This document shows, piece by piece, positions 1 to 11,060 of a DNA stretch of 64,000 nt (the first letter of the stretch is position 1; every line of letters starts with the position of its first letter). This DNA comes from Alisma plantago-aquatica. Its lineage: Eukaryota; Streptophyta; Magnoliopsida; Alismatales; Alismataceae. The translations under genes and the position numbers were made by a program. A model generated the notes under the pieces. It was given only the letters and a program-made list of their open reading frames with translations. It had not been told where the DNA came from and ran no database searches. The stretch is taken from contig OY856411.1 of NCBI GenBank assembly GCA_963693085.1, positions 1,348,790,050 to 1,348,854,049 of the forward strand. The letters are read 5' to 3'.

Positions 1-328
1 GCTTGAAGCCCTTCCTCCTTGGTTGAGTGTATCGGGCAAGGGAGAGCTTGGTGCCTTGTGTCGGCCATGGTGTGTCGGGCAAGGGAGGCATATCGGCCAG
101 AGGGTGCTGGTGGGTGTGACGGGTTGCCATGTTGGGTGACACACACCCCTCCACCTAGCCTCGTTTGTGTCACCCTTCTTTGGACAAGTGGCCATTGCTT
201 TGCTAGTTGGTTGCAAGTCATGAGAAAGTGGTTTGGGGTGCTAGCAAGGTGGCATAGTTTGGAAAAGTGGTGGTTTGGGCAAGCACATGTGGAGAAATCC
301 CCTAGTGGATGCCCACTTAACCCCCTTG

Positions 329-337
329 CATATATAC
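329..337 (+). promoter_or_regulatory. TATA-like box of Tekay-0 LTR
   Basis: CATATATAC occurs upstream of a pyrimidine-rich leader, at the same relative place as the TATATATA box of the other Tekay LTRs. This is a sequence match only. Confidence 0.4.
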
Positions 338-879
338 CCCCTTCTTTTCTAGCTTGGGATCCTTTTAGCTCCTTAGTTGTTTCCCTTCTTTCTTGGTGGC
401 CGATATCTCCCCTTGGTAGAGCTTGATGGCCGATCTCCTTGGTGGTGTCTTCTTATTTCTCTAGTAGAGGACGAAACCCTAGACGTGCCTTGCTCCTTCT
501 CCTCTTGTGGTGAGTATCTCTCCCTATCCTTGGCACCTTCTTCTTCTTCTTCTCTCTTTCTTTTTGGCCATGGTGGTTATGGAGTTCTCTTCTCTCCTAG
601 TATTGGCCGAAGGTGGTGCCTTGGAGCTTGAAGCTTGGTGCTTGGAGCTTTGGAGCTTGAGGAGTGTGCTTAAGGTGGGTTACATAACTCCTAACCCTAA
701 CTATATTACCTTCTTACCATGATGCTTTATTGTATGCTATCTTGACCGATCATGCTTATCTTATTAATAATATCTTTGCTCTAGTATGTACCCTTTATGT
801 TATGGGATATGATGTCATGGTTGTGTTGTGTAGAGGTGTTCTTAGATCTTGTTGGCCGAACCATTAGATTAAGGTCCTT

Positions 880-1240
880 TGGGAAAAACCCCTCTCTCAC
901 CTAGTTGTTGAGAGGTGAGCCTAGGGTTTCCTAATCCAATGGTGTGTGTGGTGTGATCTTTGGGCAAAACTCCTTTCTCTCCCTTTGGTTTTGAGAGGTG
1001 AGCTTGATCTCTAGTGGTGTAGACAAACCCCTCTCTTCCTTGGTCGTTGAGAGGTGAGTCTATACTCTAGTTGTTTGGGAAACACTCCTCTCTTGCCATG
1101 TACTTGAGAGGTGAGACTTTGGTTGGTCTTGACCTAGTTGAGGTTGGTGGGTTGGCCGATATGGTGATGACCCACCTTGCTGCCCTATATGTGATGGAAG
1201 TTGTGCAAAACCCCTCTCACTTGGTTGATGAGAGGTGAGC
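880..1240 (+). repeat. Five hairpin-forming CCTCTC...GAGAGGTGAG units
   Basis: Five diverged units start near 886, 965, 1025, 1086 and 1206. Each has an A/C-rich lead-in (AAAACCCCTCTC or similar), 12-20 nt of unlike sequence, then GAGAGGTGAG. The CCTCTC and GAGAGG arms are complementary, so each unit can fold into a short hairpin. No protein-coding pattern is seen. Confidence 0.65.
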
Positions 1241-2345
1241 CAACTCTCTTGATCCTTTAGGGTTTGGTGGTTGCCTTGAGGTTGAAGATGACCAACCCAA
1301 TATGGTCTTTGGATCCTTACCCGATATCCCTTGCTACCCAATATCTTTGACAACCCAAGATGTCCTGTAGATATCGTTCTGTGTAGGGTGGTGCCCGATA
1401 TCCCTCTCCTAGGGTTGAGTTTGGACGATATGTTGGATGGGTGTCTAGTTGTCCCCTTTGACCATTATAAGTCTTTACCCCTAGATGTCTTGCTGCCCAA
1501 TATGATGGGCTGGCCGATATGCCTTATGGTCGTTATCGGCTTGATGAGGTGACACAACATTAGACATTGTCTTTGGGAGAGGTCGCTCGTTATGAGTGAT
1601 ACCCGGGAAGGGTGTTAGCTTTTGTGTTGGTCCCTTGGGCATTAGGTGGTCTGTGTTGGGTGTCATGGCATGTTGGTGCCTTGCACGACATCCTCTTGGA
1701 TGGTGCTTCCCGACACCTTGTTGGGGGATGCCTTGCCTGATATGGATCCTAGGCCAAGACGTTGTTGGGTGATTTGGGTGTTGTTTAGGCGTTGCACGTT
1801 ATGGTTCTTCCCGATAGGATGCTGAGTAATCCAGTAGATCCGACCTTGGGTGATATCGTGGCTTGTTACCTTGACCGATATGAGTATGGTAGGCAGATCT
1901 TGTGTGGGTGATATGGCTTGTACCTTGCACGACACTCCCCTAGTTGTACTGCCCGACATGGTGCCCTAGTGGCTATGTTGTCTTGAGTGATATGCAGTTT
2001 GGGCGATAGGGTTTGCTGCTTTGGGTGATATGGGGTTTATCCTTCATGCCCGATATTCTCTTACACCTAGATGTCTAGTGCTCTCGATATGGCCATTGGC
2101 CGAGATGGAGGTTGTCTTATATGATGGGTGGTGTTTAGAGTCTGGTTGTGCCTGATACCAAGGTGATGGTGGTTACCCGACATGGTTGTTAACCCTAGAT
2201 GGGTGTTGACCGATACATTGTTGGGCATCACACCCTTTGATGATACGTGTCTTACCTTTAGTGAGGTTTATGGTGCCTTTGGTGAGGGTTGTCCCTTTCC
2301 CGTTATACCTTTGGTGAGGGTTGTCCCTTACTTGATATATCTATA
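1138..2345 (+). repeat. Dispersed CGATATG motif region in Tekay-0 LTR
   Basis: GCCGATATGG, CCCGATATCC and relatives (GGTGATATGG, GACGATATGT) recur here more than ten times at irregular spacing. The same CGATATGG core is the conserved part of the 30-31-bp repeats in the Tekay-1 LTRs. The function is unknown. Confidence 0.55.
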
Positions 2346-4240
2346 GTGAGGGTTGTACCTTGTGATCGGTTGGAAACCCTAATGCTTGATCGTAAAGTCA
2401 TATGAGATAATGTCATGCATAGATATGATCATCCAATTGTGTAATTATATCTCTCTTAGTATATGCAATAAGTTTAAGATGGTCCTTGTATGAGTACAGT
2501 TGTACCTCTATACTTATGCTAACCATGTTGGTACTAGTTGTATGATGAGGCCATGGTGATGGAATGACAATGATATAATATGGAACATCAAGGGGTTATG
2601 ATGAACCCGGTGATATATGATAGATGTTACCCATGGAATGGCAATGTGTGCCTTGATGATGGGATTGAGTCTCAGTGATGTTAATCATTGAGATGGATCT
2701 TGATGATTGGAAAGAGGCCAAGTGGTAACATGTAATGTTGGATCCTTGTGATGGATCAGGATGATGTTGGCTTTGAGAATAAGAGTGAGAATGTAACACC
2801 TGATAATGAGATCTATGTTGTTTACTTGTGTTTTAGTTTACATGTTACATAACTTGGTTGAATCTTGCAATCTGCTTAAAATGTATTAATTAATTACAGA
2901 TGAACCTTTCATATAGTTTGCCCTAGCCATAGATCCCTCATCGTCAGTAGCTGGTGATGGTGAAACAGGTTCTCCTGCGGGTTAACCCGGAGTGCATATT
3001 GTTGAATATGCGAGGTTTCTCCTAGCCAAAAATAGGAGGATTAGAGTGCAACTGTGATTGTGGACTCAAGATGTGTATAAGAGCATGGTGAAAAGGCTCA
3101 TGGCTCAGTGTGATGGAACATGGATGCGTTCATGGCTCAGGAGCATGATGAATAGACATGTGGCTCATGATATACTAGCGTCGTGACCTATACCAATGCA
3201 GGCTAGAGGAAAGGGTAGCCTGTAGAGCTGACCATGTGGCTGAGACCACTTAATAAAGAGACTGTAGTCCTGCTTTGGATATCGTGCACTGACCATGAGG
3301 AGGTGAGGTCATGGAGTCCGGTTCTCCCATTGACCTTGTATGGCATCGGTTATGGACTTCACAACCGAAGGTTGGATTTGAGCAGGAGGACTCACTTCCT
3401 CAGGGCATAATAAATTTGTAATCCAGACATATAGTATATCTGCTTAGGGCAAACACGAAACATTGGTTGAGGCCTTGTTTGTATAGTTTCCCTAGCTATA
3501 TCTTGCAGCTAATTATATGTTCCTCAAATGTTATGATGAGTTCTTATTCGAATTGTCTTGTCAATCATGTTCCATATTATTATCTGTTCATATGCTTCCT
3601 AAATATCTCGGTAAGATGTTGTAGAAAGTTAGTTCTGCTCATATGCTGCTCATATACGATCTACTTATATCAGTTATCTGCTTCATCTATTCTAGCTCTC
3701 CTTTGAGGTTTTATAGTTTCAACGGGGGTTATGTTTCTCACGGGGACTGTGTCTCACCCTGCTGGTTTTAAACCTTTTTAGGTGATCGTGCTAGATGTGG
3801 TGGTGGTCGAGAGGTTGTGGTCGAGCATCAAGAAGAACAGTAGGAGGCAAGAGATGGATATGCTGCTATTTTGGTTGTTTTGTAGTAGATTCTAAGAGTC
3901 ATCCCTATACTCTCAGGTCCTTGGAGGTTTTTTGATGACGTTTCATGATGTATAGCTGATGTAGCTTATTTATCCTGTTGTTGGCCTGGTATGGCCTGTT
4001 TTGTACATAAAAAGGGGGTGAACTCTTTGTGCCTATGTGACAACTGGATCCTATGAACTGTGGATACGTATCAAGGTTCATGTATGTTTGTATAACATGT
4101 TTCCTTGTAGGATAAGGATTTGGATGTAATAGTTTCTTTATTATCTGCTTTCCATAATCGGTTTTAATTAACCTGTATTTCTGGTAACATGTGGCTTACG
4201 GATGTTCCGCACATTTTCGCGTGGCATTTTGTTGTTTGTG

Positions 4241-4609
4241 TGATAGTGGGATGTACCATAACTGAGGTTTTGATCTTGTTTTATTTCCTTCATTTATTGC
4301 TTGTTCACCATTAGTGTAATCAACAAATCAACCATCAAGCCATTCAACCCTAGACTCCGTAGTAGGAACCTAGCCCAAAAATTGACCTATCTCTAGTGCC
4401 CCCTTTTCTCCCTATAGATTGACCCTATACTTGCTACCCTCCTATACTACGATGCGACCCCATACACTTGCAGATGTAACACTTTAGTAGAAGTAGGTGC
4501 ATATGTGTAGGCCCCTTATAATATCCGGAAGTTGTTACAAGTGTGTTCTAATCTCATAGGGTGCATCTAGTCAAATCTAAACTGATTAGTGTGTACACCT
4601 CTAGCGGGA
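4241..4609. other. Unassigned spacer
   Basis: About 370 bases lie between the end of the Tekay-0 LTR similarity and the first similarity to the Tekay-2 LTR. I see no open frame of note, no repeat partner elsewhere in the window and no terminal motif. It may be host DNA or the eroded start of the Tekay-2 5' LTR. It does not resemble the first 780 bases of the Tekay-2 3' LTR. Confidence 0.4.
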
Positions 4610-5516
4610 CACATTATTCCCCTTTCTTAGTAGAGAATAAGGATCTCTAAGAGGAAGAAGTTTGGCCGATCTTGCTTGCATATGCATCTAGGGTTTGCAT
4701 CTACACTCTCTTGGGTGGTGAGGAGCTTCCCTACGTTGTTTCTTGGCCTATACAAGTAAGGTCTCCTTCTTTTCTTGGGTTTCCTTGTTGCTCTACCTCA
4801 TTCTCTCTTCCTTCTTTGTTAGATCCATGGTGTTCTTGGTGGAGGATGTGCTAGAGGTTGAAGAACATCTTCTCTCTTCTTATTTGATCCAGGGTTTTTC
4901 TTGTTCCTGGAGAAAGAAGATAGTTTGGACGTGTGGAGTGCTCAAGCTAGTGTTTCTTCTCTCTCTCTTTGAGATACTTTGCTTCTTGGACCTTCATCTT
5001 CTTCTTTGAAGTGATATATATAGTCTTATTCATGTCTTTTGCTTACTCTTAGCTTGCTATGCATAGGGCTCTAAAAACATGATAACATGTAGAAGGGTTG
5101 AAAACTTGACTAGGGTTTGAGCTTATGTGGTAGTTCTTGAGTAGATAATCTTCCTTGTTGTGCCCCTTCACCTTGTGCATGTTTCTCCCTTGGAAGTGGA
5201 AGTTCTAGGCCTTGCTTGTCCATGAACTGATGGTGTTCTTGTGGTGAAAATTGATGATTTTTCCTTAAGTGTTTTGGACTGATTTCTTCCTTGTTTCATG
5301 ATCTGATGGTTGGGCTTCTTGTGTAAAACAATGGTGTGCACTTGGTTTCTATTTTAGACCTTCTTGTGTGCAAGAATTGATGGCCATGTTTCCTTTAGAA
5401 TCGATAGTCTTGATGCTTCCACCAAGAGGTTCAATGGATGACTTATTTAGTCCTTCAAATGTTGATATTCCCTTGAGGTTTAAGTTATGTTTTCACCCAG
5501 TGTTTACAACCAATGG

Positions 5517-5870
5517 CCTCATTGAGTTATGATTTGATGGCCTCGCTGGTTTCAACATTCGATGGCTTTATTGGTTCCATGAATCGATGGCTTCACTGGG
5601 TCATGATTCCATGGTCTCATTGGGTCATGATTTGATGGTCTCATTGGTTCACGATTAAATGGTCTCACTGGGTCATGATTCGATGGTCTCACTGGGTCAT
5701 GATTTGATGGTCTCATTGACTCATGATTCAATGTCTCACTGGGTCTAGATTCAATGGTGTTTGTGATCCACATCGAGTGGTGTTTCTGGTCCACAACCAA
5801 TGGTGTTTTTGGTCCACAACTAATGGTGTTTTTGGTCCACAACCAACAGTGTTTCTAGTTCACAACTGAT
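5517..5870 (+). repeat. 23-24-bp minisatellite in Tekay-2 5' LTR
   Basis: There are two adjoining blocks. 5517-5755 consists of about ten diverged 24-bp units of the form GGTCTCACTGGGTCATGATT plus CGAT. 5756-5870 consists of about five units near 23 bp, core GGTGTTTTTGGTCCACAACC. The 24-bp period keeps a reverse-strand frame open with an eight-residue repeat (HDPVRPSN), which is a by-product and not a gene. Confidence 0.8.
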
Positions 5871-7269
5871 GGTTCATTTAGTTTGATATTTGATGGTCTC
5901 TTTAGGCCTACAATCCAATGACTTTCCTATGTACATGATCCAATGGTTGAGGTTTGATGCTTATGACGCGATGGTGGTGTTTTGACTAAGTAACCATGAT
6001 CTTATGGTTGGGTTTGTAGTACATGATTTGATGGTTTAAGTTGGAGTCCATGATCTAATTGGATATTCTAAGTGCTAGGGTTTGTGCTTTTTCCTTTGCA
6101 TGTGTATAAACCAATGGTTTACTCTTGAATGCTGATTTATAATGTTAATTCAATCCACCTCTTTCAATCTTAGATGAATAATCAAGTGATGATAGTTTAT
6201 GATACCCTATCTTTCTTTTATGATTGTAATGATAAAATAATACTCTCATAATGTGATGGTAACCCTAATATGTTAGTCTATGGACATCATAACTCATATG
6301 ATTGATGTTACCTTATGCTAAACTTGTGTACCACAAGTATGATGATGATGTATTAAGCCTTCTACAAAGGTTGAAAGATAATGATGTTCCTATAAGGGAT
6401 TATGTGAATTGTCTAAATGACCTTTAGGCAAGTATTGATCCCTAGTGAAGGTGTAATACTCTTTATGAGTGACAAGGATTTTTATACTATGATGATCTAA
6501 TAAAGAGTATAGTCTCATGGATGGCAATGAACTGGAATGTTGTGATGAGGAATATGTCTCATATGTTTTATATCTTCTGGGATTGTTATGTAACCATGTT
6601 GCTAGAAATGATTATTTTTTATGTCAAACTTGGTTGATGCAACCTTAACTCACCCAATTGGTAATAACTAATCACGTGAAACCTTAATCATGTAGTGCCT
6701 TGTGTCATAGAACCATTCCAGTGTCAGGACTTGCTGGTTGGTAAAACATGTATTGCAGAAGGGAAGCCCTAAGTCGTATATTGTTGAGTATATCCTAGTG
6801 CAAATGACTATGTGTCCTTGTCATCCCGACCCCAAGGTTTGGAGGATGGCTACGGTCATGCCTCAGATTGAGAGTGGTTGAGGTCGTCTCTCGGATACAT
6901 GTATATGTGATATGATTGAGGACAGTTGTGATTGTTTCTCAGATGATAGGGTTTGTATACCCTAGTTTCTAGTGTCGTGACCTATATACTAAGGGAGGAC
7001 TAGGCTATTTGTAGATTGACTTATATGTCATTACAACAGACTCATATTGACTGAGGGTGAAGAGATCTTAAGATTTCGTCTCTCCCAGATCTTGTATGGA
7101 ACTGAATAACACCTCACAATGATCAGTTGGATGTTTGAGTGGTATACCTTAAACTCCCTCGGGCTAAATAAAAGATGTAAAATAGCCATGTATCATATCT
7201 TATTAGGGTTATACAGTGTTTCACATTGGATGATAACCCTAGTTTATTCTATTCATACATAGATGATGT

Positions 7270-7565
7270 ATAGTGCAATAAGAGAAAGTATCCATTCTTA
7301 TGATGGTAGATATTCTTATACTTTTAGCCATACTTATGCGGATACTTATGTTGTTAGACATGATTATGAAGTTAGAATTACAATGTTGATAGACGTGCTT
7401 ATGCTGATAGACATGCTAATGTTGTTAGCCATGCTCGTGATATTAGATATGGTTATGTTGTTAGACATGCTTATACAGTTAGCCCTATTTATGAATGTTA
7501 GCTATGTCTATGAGGTTAGCTAGGCTTATGATGATAGATATGCCCATGATGTTAGCTACACCTAT
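7270..7565 (+). repeat. 18-bp tandem repeat in Tekay-2 5' LTR
   Basis: About eleven to fourteen diverged copies of an 18-bp unit, near-consensus GTTAGACATGCTTATGTT, run end to end. Copies alternate between GTTAG and GATAG starts. A plus-strand frame through it stays open (7263-7523) only because 18 is divisible by three. No protein family resembles it. Confidence 0.75.
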
Positions 7566-7697
7566 TCTTTTGAAATTAATGTTAACTTCTCAATCCAGCA
7601 AATAAGAATCTAATTTGAACTACCCTTAAAGAGGTTTTATATCTAGTATTTCCATCATGTTATATTATCTGCTATATCTGTCTCATTTCATAACTTT

Positions 7698-8970
7698 TTT
7701 TTGGAAATAAGGTAAATATATTCCAAAATGTGTAGCCAAGCTACCAGTTACAAAGACACCATGACCTACATAAAAAATATGGGGTATACTAAATCTAATC
7801 CAACAAAGTATAAATGGGATTAATTACAAAATCCCCAATATACCCTAGCCCTCTCGGGCACCACCTTAATAAGGTTTTTCTTTACATGTATATGGTGAGT
7901 AAGCTCACTAGCAATCTTCCTTAGTAGCACACTCTCATTGTGGGAAGAAGGGAATGGGCTCTAAAGTTTCTCTCTTCCCAAACATGATAACAAAACGCAG
8001 TTAAGCACAACCCCCCCCCCCCCGAACTGAAGGTTGTACTTGGTCTTGAGGTTCACATTCATCCACTGGAGGATCCCCTCCAAGCTATTATTTAGATTTG
8101 GTCCCCAAGTATTCTTCAAGCAGATGGTGGACCGCATGTGTTTAGAGTACCCACAGACAATGAACAAGTGCTTATGATCTTCCACTTCCTTATTGCACAA
8201 AAGGCAGGTGACATTCACTTGGATACCCCATGCAGTGAGCCTATCCAAAGTAGGCAACTTCCCCAACACTGCTCTATAGGCTGCTGTACTCCATTTAGGG
8301 CAGTGATGAGCACCCCAGAGCACCTTAGCCTAAATGACATCAGGCGTTGTACCTCTATTGATCCAGAGTTTGGTTTGTTGATTAACAAGACTCACCAAAT
8401 CATGTTCATCAACAGGATACCGGTGGCTGACTTCCCTCCAACTTTAGTATAAGTTTCTCCAAACTCTTGAAGAGTGTTGATCAACACTACTAGGGATCGT
8501 TCCATATCTCTCAATCATGCATCTGGTCCAAGTATTGTTTCTTTCAGATAGAAATATGTCAAGCCTCTTTAGTTGGCACTTGTAGAGGATCTCCGCTGGC
8601 TGTTGGATATTCAGACCCCCCTTAGCATAGGGCCGAGCCATGACATCCCATGAGATACTATGTCCCCTTCCTCCCCATATGTAGCTGGCTATTATCTTTT
8701 TCATATCTTTAGCAACCCTACAAGGGATGTCACAAACCTCCCCCCAAAATCTAATAAGGCTTTGAAGAACCGTTCTAACAAGCACCAATCTGCCAGCAAG
8801 CGCCATATTGATGCCACTCCACTGTCCATGTTCTCTCGTAACCTGTCTAGAAAAGGGATATAATCTTTAGAGGACCCTCTCCCCCCTGCAATAGGGGTGC
8901 CTAAGTATCTAGTAGGCAGCTGGCCATGTTTTTGGTGATATTTATAATCAATAATTGTTGATATTTATAA
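7698..8970 (-). mobile_element. LINE-A: 5'-truncated L1-type LINE
   Basis: This is the 3' part of a plant L1 ORF2 on the minus strand. It ends on the left in an A-tail (T-run on the plus strand, 7695-7702). A perfect 10-bp direct repeat, TCATAACTTT, flanks it at 7688-7697 and 8971-8980; the left copy overlaps the T-run. 5' truncation, an A-tail and a target duplication are the signature of target-primed reverse transcription. The extreme 5' end (8930-8970) is AT-rich and partly repeats the neighbouring sequence, so the exact boundary is soft. Confidence 0.85.
7961..8806 (-). pseudogene. LINE ORF2 C-terminal fragment (post-RT region and zinc-binding domain)
   Basis: Reading right to left, 8806-8444 encodes residues typical of the region after the L1 reverse transcriptase: ALAGRLVLVRTVLQSL, then IIASYIWGG, then YAKGGLNIQ. 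8323-7961 encodes a zf-RVT-like module with LGKLPTLDRL...WGIQVNVTCLLCNKEVEDHKHLF. The Cys-X2-Cys and following His/Cys residues (CLLC, HLFIVC) are visible. The two frames are interrupted around 8330-8440, so at least one frameshift separates them. The endonuclease and RT catalytic parts are absent. It cannot be functional. It differs from LINE-B at 50-54.7 kb and represents another L1 family or a much older copy. Confidence 0.85.
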
Positions 8971-9098
8971 TCATAACTTTCTATAATAAATAATTGTTGT
9001 TGATATTTATATCTCTTTATGGGACATGGGTCTCATCTCATCCAGAGATCATTTCGATTCCATTAGAAATAAGGATTCAGAATATCAACTGTGGCAAC

Positions 9099-10582
9099 TG
9101 ATTAGGATCTAGAGGGGGTGAATAGATCCTTATAAAAATTAAAGTTAAAATGGAATGAAAAAGGCAAGCAACCAAAATCGAGACAGGATTTAGAGTGGTT
9201 CCGTCTAAGACATCACTGCAATACCTAGTTGTTTCCAACTAGGGTTTTACACCATATAATTTGAATAACTTATATGTTAGAACAAATTACAAAAATATTT
9301 GTTGCAGCTAAATCCTCTTCTTTACCAGCCATGAAAGAGCACCATGCAAACCTCTTCTGTAATGGACAACGAAAGAGCACCACACCAACCTCTTCTTTAA
9401 TGGAAGTTGTAAGAGCGCCGATCTCCTCTTCTTTGATGACCATAAAAGAGAACCTATGTGAAGACTCCTTTTTACCTATGAGACTCCATATAGCCTCATC
9501 TCGTTGGAGTAGTCCCACAACAGTTCATGAACAATGAAAGAAGATTGGAGAAAAGAGAACACCAATATATCTCACAATGTCTTAGATCAAGCTTATGGAC
9601 CAATACCACTATGGGTTAGGCAATGATGGATGGTGGTGTTGGAGAGCTATGAGTAAGACACAAATTTGGTAGTTGTAAAAGATTGCAAATGGATTTCTAT
9701 AGCTCAAGATTTCTCAAATATTTCTCAACTCGTGTATCTCAAGTGTGTAAGTTGTGTGTGGGGTGTCTTAGGACCACTTCTATTTATAGTAATGGGTTAT
9801 AAATGGATATGGCACTTTAGGGAAGTGTTTAGACGATTCTTGGATGAGAGATACCCATTATAGTTGGGTCAAGTTAGGTGCAATGACTAATTTAGTCATT
9901 TCTAGAATTTTCAATCCAAAACCTAACTTGGTTGACAATTTTCCCGACAAGACATGTCTCGGTAGACTATTTGTTCGACCAAATATGGTTTGAGTGCACA
10001 AGTTATCTCTAATGGCTAGCTCTAATTCAAACTTTATTGGTCAACTAGTTTAACGGTCTACTTCCAGTCGACAATATTTTCGATTGGATGTGACTCGGTC
10101 CACAGAATACTCGATCGAAATTATGCAGAGTAAGTATATTGTGACCATTTTTCCAGTGCACTGATTCTTTTACCAAGCTGACTATCGGTCGATAATTTTC
10201 TTGACCAAGCGTGTCTCGGTTGATGACTTTCTCAACCAAAGAAAGACCCTGTAAATTGGTTTGTAAATTTTTGAAAAACTTATCTAATGATTTTTCTAAT
10301 GTGACCTACCTACCCTAGACACTTAGTTTAGACATATAATAGGTTTGTGATAGGTGTGGTTGGTCCATACTTTGATTTTACATGAGTTCTAAATTCTTGT
10401 ACATTTATATTACAAATAAGCACATATAAACAATAATTTAAACAATTGAAGCTCCAATCTTGATCAATCTTTCTCAAGATGTACTTTGTACCTAAAACAC
10501 TTAGATAGGATGTTAAATACATAAATAAAAATGTTTGTCATCGTCAAAAGACAGGATGTTCTAATGTCCAATTTATCCAACA
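9099..10582 (-). repeat. SIRE element 3' LTR
   Basis: It matches 38628-40115 along its length, with the same tRNA-proximal and polypurine-proximal ends. On the minus strand it begins TGTTGGAT at 10582 and ends near 9099. A TATAAATAG box lies at 9780-9788 (minus). The U3-like part holds repeated TCGGTCGAC/TTCGACC-type inverted motifs between about 9940 and 10240. Plus-strand open frames inside it have no protein match. Confidence 0.85.
9780..9788 (-). promoter_or_regulatory. TATA box of SIRE 3' LTR
   Basis: TATAAATAG on the minus strand. The equivalent in the 5' LTR is at 39310-39318. Both sit at the same relative position, which fits the element's own promoter. Confidence 0.55.
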
Positions 10583-11060
10583 ATCTCCCCCATTTTGAAG
10601 ATGGTAAACATTTCTGAAAGCAAAAACTTAAAATGAAAATTTCATACATTGGTGAGTTTTTCCTTGACTGTCACAATAATGTGTGCACATTTATACAAGA
10701 GATATATGGAATATCATCCAACTCTCAAAGTAAAGTGCAACAATTTATTTATGGTAGTGTGTCTCTCAACTCAAAAACTAAATCACAATCATAAAACTCA
10801 AGGAATCAACTTTTGCTTTTAAATTATTTTCCCCCTTTTGTCATCATCAAAAGCAAAAGAATACTCACCCTTAGTTAAATACTCCCCCTTAATATGATGC
10901 TTAAAGAAAAATGTCAAATTTAGCCAACATAATCTTGAATAAGACCTAAGAAAGCTCAATTCATTAATAGAAGAAACCATTACATAGCTTTGTCGTTCAA
11001 AAGAAAATACATAAGGATAGCCATATAATTGCAACAAAATGTCATTTGAATGAATCAAGG
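10583..11060 (-). other. SIRE 3' noncoding region with repeated polypurine tracts
   Basis: Immediately before the 3' LTR on the minus strand is AAAATGGGGGAGAT (10583-10596), the primary polypurine tract. Two more G-rich tracts lie at about 10829-10850 (GATGACAAAAGGGGGAAAA) and 10882-10893 (TTAAGGGGGAG). Multiple polypurine tracts before the 3' LTR are a known SIRE-lineage trait. The short minus-strand frame at 11058-10819 is probably noncoding. Confidence 0.6.

Larger units (their letters stand above)
1..4240 (+). repeat. Tekay-type LTR remnant (Tekay-0)
   Basis: This stretch has the landmarks of the Tekay LTRs found later in the window, in the same order. They are a TATA-like box near 331, a GCTTGGAGC...GGTGGGTTA block at 605-690 that matches the LTR1 block near 15420-15450, many CGATATGG motifs, a block at 2840-3010 resembling 17400-17580, a GTGTCTCACC block near 3747, and a CTCTCAGGTCCTTGG block near 3918. 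It is a relative, not a copy. The left end lies outside the window. The right end is uncertain because no tRNA-Met primer-binding site follows. It could be a solo or truncated LTR. The open reading frames inside are short, match no protein and are treated as chance. Confidence 0.7.
4610..9098 (+). repeat. Tekay-2 5' LTR, left part
   Basis: Similarity to the 3' LTR (43977-45337) begins at about 4610 with the AGAGGAAGAAG...TTGCATCTA block. The first 780 or so bases of the LTR are missing here. Beyond the point where the 3' LTR is cut off, this copy continues with 23-24-bp repeats (5517-5870), a region of Tekay LTR landmarks (6700-7210), an 18-bp repeat block and a LINE insertion. It ends at the SIRE insertion site. 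Its last bases (9000-9098) resemble the part of LTR3 near 37130-37190. Confidence 0.7.

Noticed and set aside
1..722. Open frames at 19-426, 377-631 and 507-722 as possible host exons
   Set aside because: They overlap in different frames, have low-complexity composition, and lie in sequence aligned with Tekay LTR landmarks.
8011..8023. Run of thirteen C
   Set aside because: It falls within the LINE-A coding remnant and is most simply a mononucleotide expansion or a sequencing weakness.
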